The position numbers and the translations under genes are program-made. Under the pieces are notes generated by a model. The model was not told the DNA's origin. It searched no databases and was given only the letters and a program-made list of their open reading frames with translations. DNA of 64,000 nucleotides. Source: Nocardia sp. NBC_01503. Its GTDB lineage: Bacteria > Actinomycetota > Actinomycetes > Mycobacteriales > Mycobacteriaceae. Numbering within the stretch: the stretch's first letter is position 1; each line of letters starts with the position of its first letter. The stretch lies in assembly GCF_036327755.1 (NCBI RefSeq), contig NZ_CP109596.1, positions 4,464,001-4,528,000 of the forward strand, written 5' to 3'. Below are positions 16,794-25,281 of this stretch, in pieces.

Positions 16794-16970
16794 GGCGGAA
16801 AGGGTACCGCGCCCAATCGACGCCGCCCAGCGGCCCCGAACCACCCCGGAATTTTCCGGTCCGGAAAGCTTTTCCGGCGTCCGAAAACCCTTGTACACCT
16901 GCGCATTCACCATCCAACCTCGCCGGATCGAGATGAACTCGGCCCCGCCCTGGGTCATTCTCGACTCGCC

Positions 16971-17005
16971 GCACCAGATCCTGCGAAGGGGGCAGGATCT
17001 GGTGC
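16971..17005 (-). terminator. Perfect hairpin after the transglutaminase-like gene
   Basis: GCACCAGATCCTGC and GCAGGATCTGGTGC form a 14-bp perfect stem with a 7-base loop, 30 bases beyond the stop at 17036. No T-run follows, which is common for actinobacterial terminators. Confidence 0.65.
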
Positions 17006-17035
17006 GGGGCCCTCGGACGGCGCGGCAGCGCGCGG

Positions 17036-17839
17036 TTACGCCAGCGTGAGTGGCCGCTCGAAATCGTCGTAGGGGAGCGGGCCCGCGACGAAGGCTTTGA
17101 CCCACAGGCCGTTGACGGTGATATCGCCGCCGTGGTTGCCGAGGAAGGCGATATCGGAGGCGTCCCGGCCGGTGGCGATGCGCAGCAGTGCGGAGCGCGG
17201 AGCCAGGCGGGTGGGGTCGAAGACGCGCCACGCGCCCTGTACGTAAGCCTCTGGGACGGAGTGGAAGTCCATCGGGAAGCTGCCCGGCGGATAGACCGAG
17301 GCGACGCGGGCGGGAACGCCGACCGCGCGCAGCAGGGCCACGGTCAGGTGGGAGAAGTCCCGGCAAACGCCGGTGCCCGACAGCAGCGTCTCCACCGCGC
17401 CGTCGCTGGGGGTGCTGGTGCCGGGGGCGTAGCGCAGCCGACGGTTCACCCAGGCCGTCACCTGCGCGGGGGTCTCGGGATTGTCTATGCCGCAGCCGAA
17501 TTCGGCGGCGGCGAAGGCGAGCAGCCGATCGGATTCGGCGAACCTGCTCGGGCGAGTGTAGATCGAGAGATCGTAATCCGACGGTGGTTCGGCGATCGCC
17601 TCGCCGATCACCGTGGCGGTGTAGCCGGCGCGGAGATTGCCCGCACCACAGCGCAATACGTGAATTCGGGTGCCGTGCGGACCGACCACCTCCCGGGCCT
17701 GATGCGCGCGGCCGTCGAGTTCGAAGGTGAGTGTTTCGGTCAACTCCAGACCGGGTTGCCGGGCCACGGCGATCTGGAACTCGAGCTCGGAATCGGCATG
17801 GACCTGGACGTCGAGGTAGGCGGAGACGTCGCGCTTCAC
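17036..17839 (-). CDS. Transglutaminase-like cysteine protease fold protein
   Basis: A 267-residue protein with an N-terminal beta domain (1-90) and a transglutaminase core. The triad is C159 in TGVCRDFSH, H193 in FHSVPEAY and D208 in VFDPTR. The family includes proteases and transglutaminases; here, without a signal peptide, a cytoplasmic peptidase-like role is possible. The same strand carries gene 17867..18235 upstream with 27 bases between them, so they may be cotranscribed. A large antisense-type open frame covers this region but is not coding. Confidence 0.88.
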   Translation of the reverse strand: MKRDVSAYLDVQVHADSELEFQIAVARQPGLELTETLTFELDGRAHQAREVVGPHGTRIHVLRCGAGNLRAGYTATVIGEAIAEPPSDYDLSIYTRPSRFAESDRLLAFAAAEFGCGIDNPETPAQVTAWVNRRLRYAPGTSTPSDGAVETLLSGTGVCRDFSHLTVALLRAVGVPARVASVYPPGSFPMDFHSVPEAYVQGAWRVFDPTRLAPRSALLRIATGRDASDIAFLGNHGGDITVNGLWVKAFVAGPLPYDDFERPLTLA

Positions 17840-17866
17840 CCCTCAATACTCGCAGGTCGACGCCGC

Positions 17867-18235
17867 TCAGCCCACGGTTTCCAACACCTCCAGCGCAGCG
17901 GTGATCTGCGGCAGCGCGGGCACGCCGAAACCCTCCACCAGATCCGAGAGTGCCCGCGCCACATGCGGACCCACCGCGGCGGCGGGCAGCACATCCTCGG
18001 CCAGCACAATGCCGTTCACCACGTGCGCGGCGCGAATCCGCTGATCACCGGTGACCTCGTAGCGCCACGAACCCAATTGCAGCCGTTCGGGTTCGGAGCG
18101 GAACAGCCCGCGTTTGGCCGGGGTGCGCACCGCGCCGGGAACCCCGCCGAAGACATTGAAGACCAGGCCAACCCCGCCGGGGCCGTGCAGCGCGGCGGCG
18201 ATCACCTGGGCCGCACGGTCCGGATCGAAGGTCAT
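17867..18235 (-). CDS. Hypothetical protein, 122 residues
   Basis: A small soluble protein with hydrophobic, alanine-rich helices at both ends and a central beta segment (GSWRYEVTGDQRIRAAHVVNG). It has no cysteine or metal-ligand cluster. The start lies three bases after the YbjQ-like gene's stop at 18239, so the two are almost certainly one transcription unit with the transglutaminase gene. No family is recognised with confidence; the length and core may match an uncharacterised mycobacterial DUF. Confidence 0.75.
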   Translation of the reverse strand: MTFDPDRAAQVIAAALHGPGGVGLVFNVFGGVPGAVRTPAKRGLFRSEPERLQLGSWRYEVTGDQRIRAAHVVNGIVLAEDVLPAAAVGPHVARALSDLVEGFGVPALPQITAALEVLETVG

Positions 18236-18238
18236 CGC

Positions 18239-19075
18239 TCAGTCGCCCATCGGCAGTACGAACTGCGGGGTTATGGTCTCGGCACTTCCGGTGCGGCGCA
18301 GCGCCGTTCCGGCCGCGTAGAACTCGACGGTGTGATGCCCCCAGGCATAGTTCTGAATCTGGAACTCCACCCCCGTCACCCCGATACCCCCATCCCGCTC
18401 GGCCTCGGCCTGCATCCGCGACATGGCCAACTCCCGCGCCTGATAGTTGCCCTGCGTCCACTGCGGCATCTCGACATTGTTGCCGATCTGGCGCAGCGAC
18501 TGCATGAACCCCTGCACCGCAACATGGAATACGCAATTCCCCATCACGAACGCCACCGGCGCGAACCCCGACCGCAGCAACGTCACCATGTCCTGCCCCG
18601 ACAGATGACTGGTGAACGCCTGCCCATTGGGCCGCCGAAACCGCCCCGGCTCCTGTGTGAACCGCACCGCGGTCCCCACCGCGATGAACTCCAGATGACT
18701 GGCCTCCGCCCCCAAATGCCGCCACTCCAACCGCACCCCGACAACCCCATCGGCATGCAGCGCATCCGCCTCGGCCTGCATCCGGCTCATCGCATTCCAC
18801 CGAGCCCGATACGTGGCCTCGGTCAAAACGGTGAGCTCCATCTGCTGCCGAATCCCCGTGAACTGAAACCCCACGTGATAGACCGACACCCCCATCACCA
18901 GATCAACCGGCTCGAACCCCGCCCCATGCAACAACGCGAACTCATTGACCGACAGGTCGGAGGTGAAAATCCGCCCCGCATGCGAAAGCCGCTCACTCGC
19001 GGTCGGCTCCAACGGTTGATTCGGCTGCACGATTCCCGCCTTCCCTGGACGACCATCGCCACTGTACGACCACAA
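18239..19075 (-). CDS. Protein with two YbjQ/heavy-metal-binding-like domains
   Basis: A 278-residue protein made of two homologous halves. Each carries the pattern T-S-[D/H]-L-S-x-x-[E/D], then a GF-P-V-x-[L/F]-V-M-G-x-x-V/C-x-H-V segment, and an ALxMSRMQAEA helix followed by a GV-G-V strand. This is the arrangement of the YbjQ/UPF0145 fold, which forms pentamers; metal binding by the family is an inference from the Pfam name. The duplication gives a tandem protein rather than a pentamer of single domains. No signal peptide is present. Confidence 0.75.
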   Translation of the reverse strand: MWSYSGDGRPGKAGIVQPNQPLEPTASERLSHAGRIFTSDLSVNEFALLHGAGFEPVDLVMGVSVYHVGFQFTGIRQQMELTVLTEATYRARWNAMSRMQAEADALHADGVVGVRLEWRHLGAEASHLEFIAVGTAVRFTQEPGRFRRPNGQAFTSHLSGQDMVTLLRSGFAPVAFVMGNCVFHVAVQGFMQSLRQIGNNVEMPQWTQGNYQARELAMSRMQAEAERDGGIGVTGVEFQIQNYAWGHHTVEFYAAGTALRRTGSAETITPQFVLPMGD

Positions 19076-19220
19076 TTCCCCACGTGCGCGGCGATTTCGT
19101 GGGAGCGGACACCCCGCTGGGGCGCTACCTCAAATGATTGGCAGTGAGATGAGGGACCGCACCAGGTCGAACTGGCCGGTCCGTATGCGGGCGTGTTCCC
19201 CTGTTCCTCGGTCACGAGAA

Positions 19221-19260
19221 CGAGCCCGGCCCGCCTCTGATGTGAGGCGGGCCGGGCTCG
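19221..19260 (-). terminator. Very strong hairpin after the helicase gene
   Basis: CGAGCCCGGCCCGCCTC and its exact complement GAGGCGGGCCGGGCTCG make a 17-bp stem with a 6-base loop, 20 bases downstream of the helicase stop on the minus strand. It is followed by TTCTCG rather than a long T-run. Confidence 0.8.
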
Positions 19261-19280
19261 TAGTGGATTGTCGCCGAGGG

Positions 19281-21002
19281 TCAGCGGCGGCCGGAGTGCG
19301 AGGACTGGTCGCGGGTGGCCGACGCCTGGGGGCGGGAGGCGCGGCGGCGGGCCGGGGCTCCGTTCGCGGCGGTCGCGCGATCCTCGGTGCGGGCGGGGCG
19401 GCCGTTGCCGGTGGCGGGAGCCCGGTCGGGGGCGGCCGCGCGCCGAGCGGTGCTGCCGGTCCGGGGCGCGGGGCCCGCGGTGGCGCGACGGTCGGCGTGC
19501 GCGCCGCGGGTGGAGGGGGCACCGGCGCCGCGGGTTCGGGTGCCGGATGCGCCACGGTTGTCCGAGGTGCGGGTGTCGGCGGTCGCGTTGCGCGAGTTGC
19601 CATTGCGGCGGGCACCGCCGTCGCGAGAGTCGCCATTGCCGCGTGCGCCGTATTCACCGTCGCCGCGCGAGGCGTATTCGCCCGCACCACGGGCATTGCC
19701 GCCGGCGCGGGCCTTGGCCATACGGGACTGGCTGCCACGGCGCGCGCCACCACGGCGGGCGGGCTGATCGTCGCGGTCGTCGACGCGGGGGGCATCGGGG
19801 CGGGGCATGACAAGGGGTGCGACCGCGCCCACCAGGACGGTGACCTGGGACGAATTGGCCGTCACCTGTTGGGGTTTGGTGTCGATACCGGCCTTGCGGA
19901 GCAGGAAGGCCACATCCTTGCGCTGCTCGGGCAGGACGACCGTGACCACATCACCGGAGCTGCCGGCGCGGGCGGTACGGCCCGAACGGTGCAGGTACGC
20001 CTTGTGCTCGGCGGGCGGGTCGACGTGTACGACCAGCTCGACATCGTCGACGTGCACACCGCGCGCGGCGACATCGGTGGCGACCAGGACGCGGGCGGTG
20101 CCCGCGGCGAAGGCGGCCAGGTTGCGGTCGCGGGCCGCCTGCGAGAGATTGCCGTGCAGGTCGGTGGAGGGAATGCCCGCGGCGGTCAACTGCTTGGCGA
20201 GGCGGCGCGCGTGATGCTTGGTGCGCATGAACAGGATTCGACGACCCTCACCCGAGGCCAGGGTGTACACCAGATCGCGCTTGGCGTCCGCGCCCTTGAC
20301 CTCGAACACATGGTGGGTCATATCCGGCACCGGGGAATGCGCCTCGTCCACGCTGTGCGACAGCGGATTCCGCATGAACCGCTTCACCAGCTTGTCCACA
20401 CCGTTGTCCAGGGTCGCGGAGAACAGCAGCCGCTGCCCATCGGCGGGGGTGGCCGCGAGAATCCGCGTCACGCCGGGCAGGAAGCCCAGATCCGCCATAT
20501 GGTCGGCCTCGTCCAGCACGGTGATCCGTACCGAATCCAGCGCCACCAGACGCTGTTTCATCAAATCCTCGAGGCGCCCCGGGCAGGCGACCACGATATC
20601 CACGCCCGCTTTGAGTGCCTTGGCCTGCCGATTCTGCGGCACCCCACCGAAAACGGTGGTCACCCGCAGCCCGCATGCCCGGACCATGGGCTCGAGCGCG
20701 GTGGCGATCTGGGTGGCGAGCTCACGCGTCGGCGCGAGAATCAAACCGATCGGCTGTCCCGGACGCCGGGTGCCGCCACCGGCTGCCAGTCGCTCGACCA
20801 TGGGAACGGAGAAGGCGAGCGTCTTACCGCTACCGGTCCGTCCGCGAGCGAGCACATCGCGCCCGGCGATCACATCGGTGAGGGTGGCGGCCTGAATGGG
20901 CATGGGCGCGGTGATGCCGTTCGCCGCGAGGGCGTCGACCAGTGCGCTACGCACGCCGAAATCGGCGAAGGACGCGGTGGGGCTCGCTGAGGAAGAAGTC
21001 AT
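19281..21002 (-). CDS. DEAD-box RNA helicase with a long basic Arg/Gly/Ala-rich tail
   Basis: A 573-residue protein starting at the ATG at 21002 (AGGAA upstream); the open frame continues further upstream without support. Core motifs are all present: Q-motif region, GRTGSGKT (motif I), PTRELA, DEAD in VLDEADHM, SAT, and the C-terminal HRSGRTARAG. RNA helicases of this RhlE/CsdA-like group remodel structured RNA, often in the cold or in ribosome assembly. After residue 390 the tail is low-complexity, rich in R, G, A, N and T, likely for RNA binding. The 5' region 21003-21221 is an unusually long leader, and cold-shock autoregulation is common for such genes. Confidence 0.92.
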   Translation of the reverse strand: MTSSSASPTASFADFGVRSALVDALAANGITAPMPIQAATLTDVIAGRDVLARGRTGSGKTLAFSVPMVERLAAGGGTRRPGQPIGLILAPTRELATQIATALEPMVRACGLRVTTVFGGVPQNRQAKALKAGVDIVVACPGRLEDLMKQRLVALDSVRITVLDEADHMADLGFLPGVTRILAATPADGQRLLFSATLDNGVDKLVKRFMRNPLSHSVDEAHSPVPDMTHHVFEVKGADAKRDLVYTLASGEGRRILFMRTKHHARRLAKQLTAAGIPSTDLHGNLSQAARDRNLAAFAAGTARVLVATDVAARGVHVDDVELVVHVDPPAEHKAYLHRSGRTARAGSSGDVVTVVLPEQRKDVAFLLRKAGIDTKPQQVTANSSQVTVLVGAVAPLVMPRPDAPRVDDRDDQPARRGGARRGSQSRMAKARAGGNARGAGEYASRGDGEYGARGNGDSRDGGARRNGNSRNATADTRTSDNRGASGTRTRGAGAPSTRGAHADRRATAGPAPRTGSTARRAAAPDRAPATGNGRPARTEDRATAANGAPARRRASRPQASATRDQSSHSGRR

Positions 21003-21221
21003 AAAGGTTCCTGGTGCCTTTCGAGCATCGGGGTGAATCGCAGGGGCGTGCCGGACGGTTTGTCCGCACTTGCTGACCTCGCTGCGTGGCCGACGCGAAG
21101 AAAAGACATCCACGACGGAGAAGAGTATGCAAGATCGCGCTACTCAACGGCTACAACCATAGCCCAGTCGGCAAGCTTCCCGGTCACTACCCGCCTGTGA
21201 TGTCCGTTGCAACCGACCCGG

Positions 21222-21323
21222 CTACATCCCGATCGCGGATAGCAACCATCCGACAACCACATCCGGCGGTGCGCCGATCAGGTACTGATATACCGCGTTG
21301 GAGACCCCATTGATGAACGTCAT
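21222..21323 (-). CDS. Possible 33-residue membrane peptide
   Basis: The frame reads MTFINGVSNAVYQYLIGAPP and continues hydrophobically to DVVVGWLLSAIGM before a TAG. A weak GGCAGGG precedes the ATG. A single transmembrane helix is plausible, but the support is slight. Confidence 0.25.
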   Translation of the reverse strand: MTFINGVSNAVYQYLIGAPPDVVVGWLLSAIGM

Positions 21324-21510
21324 CGCCCTGCCTGCCCGTTGCTTCCAGCTTGCCCTCGTATCCGCGAAATCGCGAGAACAGATCGGTCTGTTACCTACGG
21401 GCAACCAGCGCTCCCGGCTCAGTCCCGCAGTCCGGAGTTGATCTTGCGGACCAGTTCCGCGGTTGTCGGATGCGGCCGCCCACCGCGCGTCTGCTCCGCC
21501 GCGGCAATGG

Positions 21511-21536
21511 TGACAGCGCACTGACAGCGCACTGAC
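21511..21536. repeat. Short 11-bp direct repeat
   Basis: TGACAGCGCAC occurs twice in tandem followed by TGAC, ending at 21536, about 25 bases beyond the SIS gene's stop. It may be a slippage product or a tandem recognition site. Confidence 0.5.
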
Positions 21537-21560
21537 GATCAGCGGCACCGGCCTCGGAGC

Positions 21561-22676
21561 TCAGTGCGTGAGGGTGACTTTCGCCAGTCCGGACGGGTGA
21601 TCGGCATCGATCCCCAATTCGCGTGCGACGGCCAGGGCGAGCTGCTGACCGCGAATGGTGGCCAGTACGCATTCGCCGAGATGGCCGCGTGCGGGCCAGG
21701 TGATCGGGGCCTCGGTCGCGGTCCCCGCCAGCACGGTCGGGGCGTAGCGGGCCGCGAGTGGTTCGCGTAGCGCAAGGGTGTCGGTATCGGCCGGGCCGGA
21801 GCCCGCGAGCAGGACGGCGGGCGCGCCCGGACCGGTGACCGCGATCGGCCCGTGCCGGAAGTCGGCGCTGGAGAAGCCGTGCGCCATGATGCCGGTGGTC
21901 TCCTGAAGTTTGAGCGCGGTCTCCAAAGCGGCCGGATAGCAGGCGCCGCGGCCGACCACGGCCACCCGATCGACGGTGGCTATGAGCTCCGCGGCGGGTG
22001 CGACGGCCGCGGTATCGGCGAGCAGATCGGCTGCGGCCGCGGGCAATTCGGCGGCCTCCCGCCGGGTCATCCCGCCGGGGCCGAGGCCGGACGCGATGGC
22101 GAGGACAGCCAGCATCTGACCGCTGACCGTCTTGGTCGCGGGCACCGCGCGCTCGGGTCCGGCCTCCAGCGCGACCGTGTAATGCGCGGCCCGGGCCAGT
22201 GCGGAGTCCGGATCATTGGTCACCGCCACGACTTTCGCGCCCGCCGCCGCATAGCGCCGGGTGAGGTCCACGATCTCCGGTGTCCGCCCGGACTGCGACA
22301 GCGCGATCAACAGCCAGCCGCGGAACCCGACCGGCTCCCGACCGTAGATCGTGGCCACGCTCGGCGCGACGAGACAGGTGGGGAGCCCGGTCTGCAACTC
22401 GACCGCGTAGCGCCCGAGCAGCGCGGCATTATCGGAGGAGCCGCGCGCCAGGAACGCAACGCCGACAGGTCCATTCGGCAGGGGCGCCGATCCGCTCGCG
22501 ACGCCACCGCCGCCGAGCCGTTCGGCCATCGGCCCGGCATCGCGCGGCGTATCCGCGGCGAAGAGCGCCGCGACGGCCGCGCCGATCGAGGTGAAGCGGT
22601 CGGCGAGCGCGGCGAGCACCCGCGGCTGATCGCGCATCTCGGCTTCCATCAGGCGGCCGAGCCGGGTCGGGTTCAT
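21561..22676 (-). CDS. SIS-domain sugar isomerase/deaminase-like protein
   Basis: A 371-residue protein with two SIS domains, like the isomerase half of glucosamine-6-phosphate synthase or the AgaS/FrlB group. Signature elements: ARGSSDNAA and SQSGRTPE in the first domain, ETALKLQETT and DFRHGPIAV near the second. Proteins of this type isomerise or deaminate an amino-sugar phosphate. The ATG overlaps the upstream kinase gene stop as ATGA (22673-22676), so translational coupling is expected. With the ROK kinase this suggests an aminosugar-phosphate pathway, but the permease upstream belongs to the APC family, not a sugar family. Confidence 0.85.
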   Translation of the reverse strand: MNPTRLGRLMEAEMRDQPRVLAALADRFTSIGAAVAALFAADTPRDAGPMAERLGGGGVASGSAPLPNGPVGVAFLARGSSDNAALLGRYAVELQTGLPTCLVAPSVATIYGREPVGFRGWLLIALSQSGRTPEIVDLTRRYAAAGAKVVAVTNDPDSALARAAHYTVALEAGPERAVPATKTVSGQMLAVLAIASGLGPGGMTRREAAELPAAAADLLADTAAVAPAAELIATVDRVAVVGRGACYPAALETALKLQETTGIMAHGFSSADFRHGPIAVTGPGAPAVLLAGSGPADTDTLALREPLAARYAPTVLAGTATEAPITWPARGHLGECVLATIRGQQLALAVARELGIDADHPSGLAKVTLTH

Positions 22677-23629
22677 CGAGGTCCTCCAGCGCTGGTCAAT
22701 CGGGTTGGGGAAGTGCTGTTCTCGGCATCGAGGGCGAGGGTCACCGCACCGTGCAGCGAGGCGTCCTCGAGAAAGTGCGCGGCCCGGAGCTCGGGTGCGA
22801 AGGCGGTGGCCGAGGCGACCATGTCGGTGAGCGCCGGGAGAATCACCTCGGCGGCGGCCATCATCCCGCCGCCGATCACAATGCGCGCCGGGTCGACGAA
22901 TACCGCGAGATTGCCCAGCGCCGTGGCCAGGATCTGAAGACTCTGCCGTACGAACTCGCGCGCGGCCGGATCGGTACGGCGGAAGAGTTCGGCGCTGGTG
23001 ACGGATTCACCGAGTCGGGCCGAGGCGCGCTGTCCGAGCCCGCGCCCGGCCACCAGCTCCTCGAGCGGCGCGCGTCCGGCGGCGACCGCGCCGACCGGAG
23101 AACTCCCGGGATTCATATACCCGATCTCCCCGGCGGCCTGGTGCGCTCCGGAGATCACCCGCCCGCCGACAATCAGCGCCGCCGCGATTCCGGTCCCGAG
23201 GCTGACATAGATCCCGGTATCGATCCCGCGCAAAGCGCCGAATCGCAGTTCGGCCAGTGCGGCTGCCTTCACATCATTGGCGACCCGCACCGCGGGGACA
23301 CCGAATTCGGTCGCGAGCCGGGCCGACAGCGCCAGCCGCTCCCAACCCGGCAGGTTGGGCGTCAACTGGATGCCGTCGGCCCGGATAACCCCGGGAGCGA
23401 CCGCCGCCCATCCGATGACGGGCAGACCATGCCCCGCACGCGCGGCCTGTTCGAGTCGTCGCACGGTCTCGGCGGTGCGGCCCAGGATGTGGTCGGGGCC
23501 GAGGTCGGTCCGGGTATCCAGGCGTTCCCGGAGCAAGATCGTGCCGTGCGCGTCGGCGAGTGCGATATCGGTCTTGGTCCCGCCGAAATCGACGCCCACT
23601 ACGGCGAATTCGCTGGCTGCGTGCGGCAT
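22673..23629 (-). CDS. ROK-family sugar kinase
   Basis: A 318-residue kinase with the N-terminal phosphate loop GVDFGGTKTDIAL, the sugar-binding VANDVKAAALAE region and the GTGIAAALIV turn. No Cys-rich ROK zinc signature is seen; the corresponding GAHQAAGEIGYMNPG lacks cysteines, as in some non-zinc members. Likely substrates are glucose, mannose or N-acetylated hexosamines, unresolved here. It lies in one transcription unit with the SIS gene (overlapping) and the permease, 61 bases upstream with a hairpin between. Confidence 0.88.
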   Translation of the reverse strand: MPHAASEFAVVGVDFGGTKTDIALADAHGTILLRERLDTRTDLGPDHILGRTAETVRRLEQAARAGHGLPVIGWAAVAPGVIRADGIQLTPNLPGWERLALSARLATEFGVPAVRVANDVKAAALAELRFGALRGIDTGIYVSLGTGIAAALIVGGRVISGAHQAAGEIGYMNPGSSPVGAVAAGRAPLEELVAGRGLGQRASARLGESVTSAELFRRTDPAAREFVRQSLQILATALGNLAVFVDPARIVIGGGMMAAAEVILPALTDMVASATAFAPELRAAHFLEDASLHGAVTLALDAENSTSPTRLTSAGGPR

Positions 23630-23651
23630 TGACGATCCTCGGTACGGTCGG

Positions 23652-23681
23652 GCCGGGCCGCCGCGAAGGTGACGGCCCGGC
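23652..23681 (-). terminator. Hairpin between permease and ROK kinase genes
   Basis: GCCGGGCCG pairs with CGGCCCGGC across a 12-base loop. It may reduce read-through so that the kinase and SIS genes are expressed less than the permease. No T-run is present. Confidence 0.45.
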
Positions 23682-23689
23682 GGAGTGAG

Positions 23690-25147
23690 TCAGTCGGCGA
23701 CGATGCCGGCGGGCTCGGGGTGCAGGTACTCCTCCCGAATCTCCTTGGGGCCGAACGGCCAGACGCCCTCGGCGCGGGCCCAGATCAGGAAGGCGATGAC
23801 ACCCAATCCGACCCAGGCGATGGACCATTCGATGGGATGTACGCCCGGATTCGACTTATCGGCGTAGCCGTAGATGACCAGCCAGCCGATGGCGGCCGCG
23901 ATGGCGGGCAGCGGGTACAGGAACATCTTGTAGGGGCGCACGAGATCCGGTTGCCGCCTGCGCAATACGACGACCGCGGCGATCTGGGCGAGCGCCTGCA
24001 CGATCACCATGACGGTGGTGAGCAGTGAGATCAGCACCGTCAGCGGCGGATGCGCGGCCGAGGTTCCGATATGCCGGGCGAGCAGGAAACCACCCGCGGT
24101 GACCACGCCCATGGCGATCAATCCCAAGACCGGGAATTGATGCTTGGGGTGCAGACGGCCGAAGGCTTTGAAGAACACCCGATCATGCGCGGCGTCGAAC
24201 GGTACCCGCGAGCCGCCGAGCAGTCCGGTGAAGACCGAGGCGAAGGCGGTGATCAGGATGAGCCCGGTGACGACCTGCGCCGCACCCTTGCCCATGGTCG
24301 TCTCCAGCACCGCGGAGGCCACCGACCGCGATGCCACATTGTCCGGATCGAGCATGTCCTTCCAATTGGTCACGCCCAGTACACCGATCTGCATGAGCAG
24401 GTAGATGCTCATGACGCCGATGATGGCGAAGATGATCGAGCGCGGCAGCACCCGGCCCGGCTCCTTCAACTCACCGCCGAGGTACGCGGAGGTGTTGTAG
24501 CCGAGGTAGTCGTAGATGCCGATGGTCAGACCGGAGGCGAAGCCCAGCCAGAAGGTATTGCTGCCCGGATCGATGGCGTTGTCGGGCCAGTCGAAGGCCA
24601 TGCTCGCGTGGAAGTGCGTGAACGAGGCCAGGATGACCGCGGCCACCGAGATGATCATGACCGACCACATGACGACGGTGATCCTGCCGATGCTGTCCAC
24701 CCGCCGCCACAGCAGCACGATCACCAGCGCCACCACCGCGACGCCGACGATATCGCCCTGGGTATCGCTCATGGAGGGCCACAGGTAGGTCAGGTACTGC
24801 ACCAGCCCCTGTACGCCCGTGGACATGATCAATGGAATGAAAAGCATTGCGGTCCAGACGAACAGGAACGGCATGAGCCGTCCGGATCGGTATTGGAACG
24901 CCTGCTTGAGATAGACGTAGGTGCCACCGGCGCCGGGCATGGCCGCGCCGAGTTCGGCCCAGACCAGGCCGTCGACGAGGGCGAGGATCGCGCCCGCGAG
25001 GAAGCCGATGACGGCGTGCGGGCCGCCGAACGCGGCGACCATGAGCGGAATGGTCACGAACGGGCCGATGCCGACCATCTGGCTCATATTGATGGCGGTG
25101 GCCTGGAAGAGGCCGATTCTTCGAGGGAGTCGGACGGGACCGGACAT
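23690..25147 (-). CDS. APC-family amino-acid/polyamine permease
   Basis: A 485-residue integral membrane transporter with about 12 helices. The start at the ATG 25147 follows GGAGGAAG; the frame upstream (to 25477) runs across the promoter and operator and is unsupported. Helix 1 carries NMSQMVGIGPFVTIPL, the APC unwound-helix motif, followed by LGAAMPGAGGTYVYL. The substrate is probably an amino acid, amine or amino-sugar-like compound. It is divergent from a ROK repressor with a palindromic operator between, and heads an operon with the kinase and SIS genes. Confidence 0.9.
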   Translation of the reverse strand: MSGPVRLPRRIGLFQATAINMSQMVGIGPFVTIPLMVAAFGGPHAVIGFLAGAILALVDGLVWAELGAAMPGAGGTYVYLKQAFQYRSGRLMPFLFVWTAMLFIPLIMSTGVQGLVQYLTYLWPSMSDTQGDIVGVAVVALVIVLLWRRVDSIGRITVVMWSVMIISVAAVILASFTHFHASMAFDWPDNAIDPGSNTFWLGFASGLTIGIYDYLGYNTSAYLGGELKEPGRVLPRSIIFAIIGVMSIYLLMQIGVLGVTNWKDMLDPDNVASRSVASAVLETTMGKGAAQVVTGLILITAFASVFTGLLGGSRVPFDAAHDRVFFKAFGRLHPKHQFPVLGLIAMGVVTAGGFLLARHIGTSAAHPPLTVLISLLTTVMVIVQALAQIAAVVVLRRRQPDLVRPYKMFLYPLPAIAAAIGWLVIYGYADKSNPGVHPIEWSIAWVGLGVIAFLIWARAEGVWPFGPKEIREEYLHPEPAGIVAD

Positions 25148-25185
25148 GGGGCTTCCTCCGGTGGGAGCAGAGCGGGCGAGTGGTT

Positions 25186-25209
25186 TAGTAAAGTTAAATT
25201 CCTTTACTA
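25186..25209. promoter_or_regulatory. Operator for the ROK repressor
   Basis: TAGTAAAG (25186-25193) and CTTTACTA (25202-25209) are perfect inverted repeats separated by 8 bases. The site lies between the divergent permease and ROK genes, in an otherwise high-GC sequence, and its AT-rich arms fit ROK-family operators. It probably controls both directions. Confidence 0.8.
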
Positions 25210-25281
25210 TTGCCGTCAAGAGTTCGTCAGGATTCGTTTGCCTAGAGTTGATCGGACGACACGAGCAGGAAACGGAAGGCG

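Larger units (their letters stand above)
21003..21560. other. Intergenic region without a confident gene
   Basis: Between the helicase and SIS genes. It holds a long 5' leader for the helicase gene, a weak small frame (21222-21323) and a short tandem repeat at 21511. Nothing else is supported. Confidence 0.6.

Noticed and set aside
14145..17846. A single 1233-codon open frame on the minus strand
   Set aside because: Its N-terminal part is antisense in frame to the transglutaminase gene and reads arginine/proline-rich; only from 16793 does it look like a real STAND/TPR protein.
17132..19147. Long plus-strand frame opposite transglutaminase and YbjQ-like genes
   Set aside because: No protein-like composition; the minus-strand genes have catalytic residues and overlaps.
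19134..20990. Long plus-strand frame opposite the helicase
   Set aside because: It reads Gly/Arg/Ala-rich with no motif, while the helicase frame has all DEAD-box motifs; a GC-rich antisense shadow.
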